NCBI GenBank assembly: GCA_002418205.1
Contig: DIDP01000004.1
Span: forward strand, 1-5,484
Direction of reading: 5' to 3'
Length of the DNA: 5,484 nt
DNA from: Anaerolineales bacterium UBA5797
GTDB taxonomy: Bacteria > Chloroflexota > Anaerolineae > Anaerolineales > Villigracilaceae
Positions 4,997 through 5,484 of this stretch are shown piece after piece (position 1 is the first letter of the stretch; every line of letters begins with the position of its first letter). Under the pieces are notes generated by a model. That model saw only the letters and a program-made list of their open reading frames with translations. It was not told the origin of the DNA and made no database searches. Position numbers and translations under genes: made by a program.

Positions 4997-5484
4997 TGTC
5001 ATTCCGCGTAACAGCCTGCATTTTGTCCTTTACCCTGATCGTTTCGGCCTGTTCGTCATCCGCCTCACAAGCCTACCCAACGTATGATCCGTTCGCGCCG
5101 GTGGGTGCGACCGGTGTCGTCGCGCCGGTTCAAAATGGCGGGGTCATTCCGGTGGCACATACACCATCGGGACCGACGCCCACGCGCGCGCCCATTTCCG
5201 TCACGTTGCCTCAACGCAGTACGGGTATTGGGGTCACAACGCCCACGCCCGACGCTCCGCATCCGCTCCCGCCGCCGCGTGAGTTCGTTGACCAGTACAC
5301 GGTCCAACCCGGGGACACGCTTGGCAGTATCGCCCGCAGATATGGGATCAGCCTGGAGGCGCTGTTGCAAGCCAATGGGTTGAATGAGGCGAGCATCTTA
5401 TCCGTCGGTGTCGTCCTTGACATCCCTCCTGTGACAACCGATCCCAATCCCGGTTCGTCGTTCAAGATCATCCCGGATTCGGAA
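4996..5484 (+). CDS. LysM-domain lipoprotein, partial (3' end outside window)
   Basis: An open frame of 163 codons that continues past the window end. Residues 1-18 are a lipoprotein signal peptide (MSFRVTACILSFTLIVSA) with lipobox VSAC and lipidated Cys19, so the protein should be anchored to the outer face of the membrane. Residues 20-98 are a low-complexity Pro/Thr/Ser/Val-rich linker, probably a flexible spacer across the cell wall. One LysM domain covers about 99-143 (QYTVQPGDTLGSIARRYG, then LLQANGL and a final VLDIP strand). The remaining visible residues end in FKIIPDSE, which suggests that another domain follows; related envelope proteins of Anaerolineae that I recall continue into a long, possibly peptidase-bearing region, but that part is not visible. 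The start is set by the signal peptide and the -10 box 7 nt upstream. A 318-nt gap separates it from fdhD, so it is probably transcribed alone or with genes further on. Confidence 0.82.
   Translation, partial: MSFRVTACILSFTLIVSACSSSASQAYPTYDPFAPVGATGVVAPVQNGGVIPVAHTPSGPTPTRAPISVTLPQRSTGIGVTTPTPDAPHPLPPPREFVDQYTVQPGDTLGSIARRYGISLEALLQANGLNEASILSVGVVLDIPPVTTDPNPGSSFKIIPDSE

Noticed and set aside
5065..5471. Several out-of-frame open frames, both strands, over the lipoprotein gene
   Set aside because: They give Arg-rich products without motifs, whereas the frame from 4996 has a lipobox, spacer and LysM domain.
1..5484. Mobile element, CRISPR array, tRNA/rRNA or defence system
   Set aside because: No transposase, integrase, spaced repeat array, RNA gene fold or defence-type domain was seen on either strand.

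Overview
The window is ordinary bacterial chromosomal DNA in which every convincing gene lies on the + strand. The mix of genes suggests an Anaerolineae-type Chloroflexota: small exported LysM proteins, a cytochrome b5-like mini-protein, a cytoplasmic GH13 alpha-glucosidase, a YHS-type metal-site protein, a DUF402 protein and FdhD. That assignment is inferred from gene content and protein style; no marker gene is present.

Layout. 99-845 encodes an exported protein with four LysM repeats, ending at a strong rho-independent terminator (871-908). A TATAAT box (927-932) sits 7 nt before the ATG of a cytochrome b5-like gene (940-1194). A GH13 alpha-glucosidase gene (1202-2950) follows after 7 nt. 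After a 64-nt gap come a small YHS/TRASH-like gene (3015-3233) and a DUF402 gene (3217-3837) that overlap by 17 nt. A hairpin (3843-3874) separates these from fdhD (3901-4677). Bases 4678-4995 form a 318-nt intergenic region with no credible gene. A second exported LysM protein, a lipoprotein, starts at 4996 behind a TAGAAT box with the same 7-nt spacing and runs off the window end.

How the genes may work together. The b5-like, GH13, YHS, DUF402 and fdhD genes could be one co-directional transcription unit started by the promoter at 927, since no strong terminator lies between them. The hairpin before fdhD may reduce read-through. Their predicted jobs do not form a known pathway: heme binding, alpha-glucoside hydrolysis, metal binding, nucleotide or phosphoanhydride hydrolysis, and sulfur transfer to a molybdenum enzyme. 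The outer genes are cell-envelope proteins that probably bind peptidoglycan.

I see no mobile element, CRISPR array, tRNA, rRNA or clear novel system. The most interesting signals are the matched TANAAT-N7-ATG starts without Shine-Dalgarno sites (probable leaderless mRNAs), an FdhD whose usual CxxC motif has become CxxG, and the compact YHS-DUF402 overlap.
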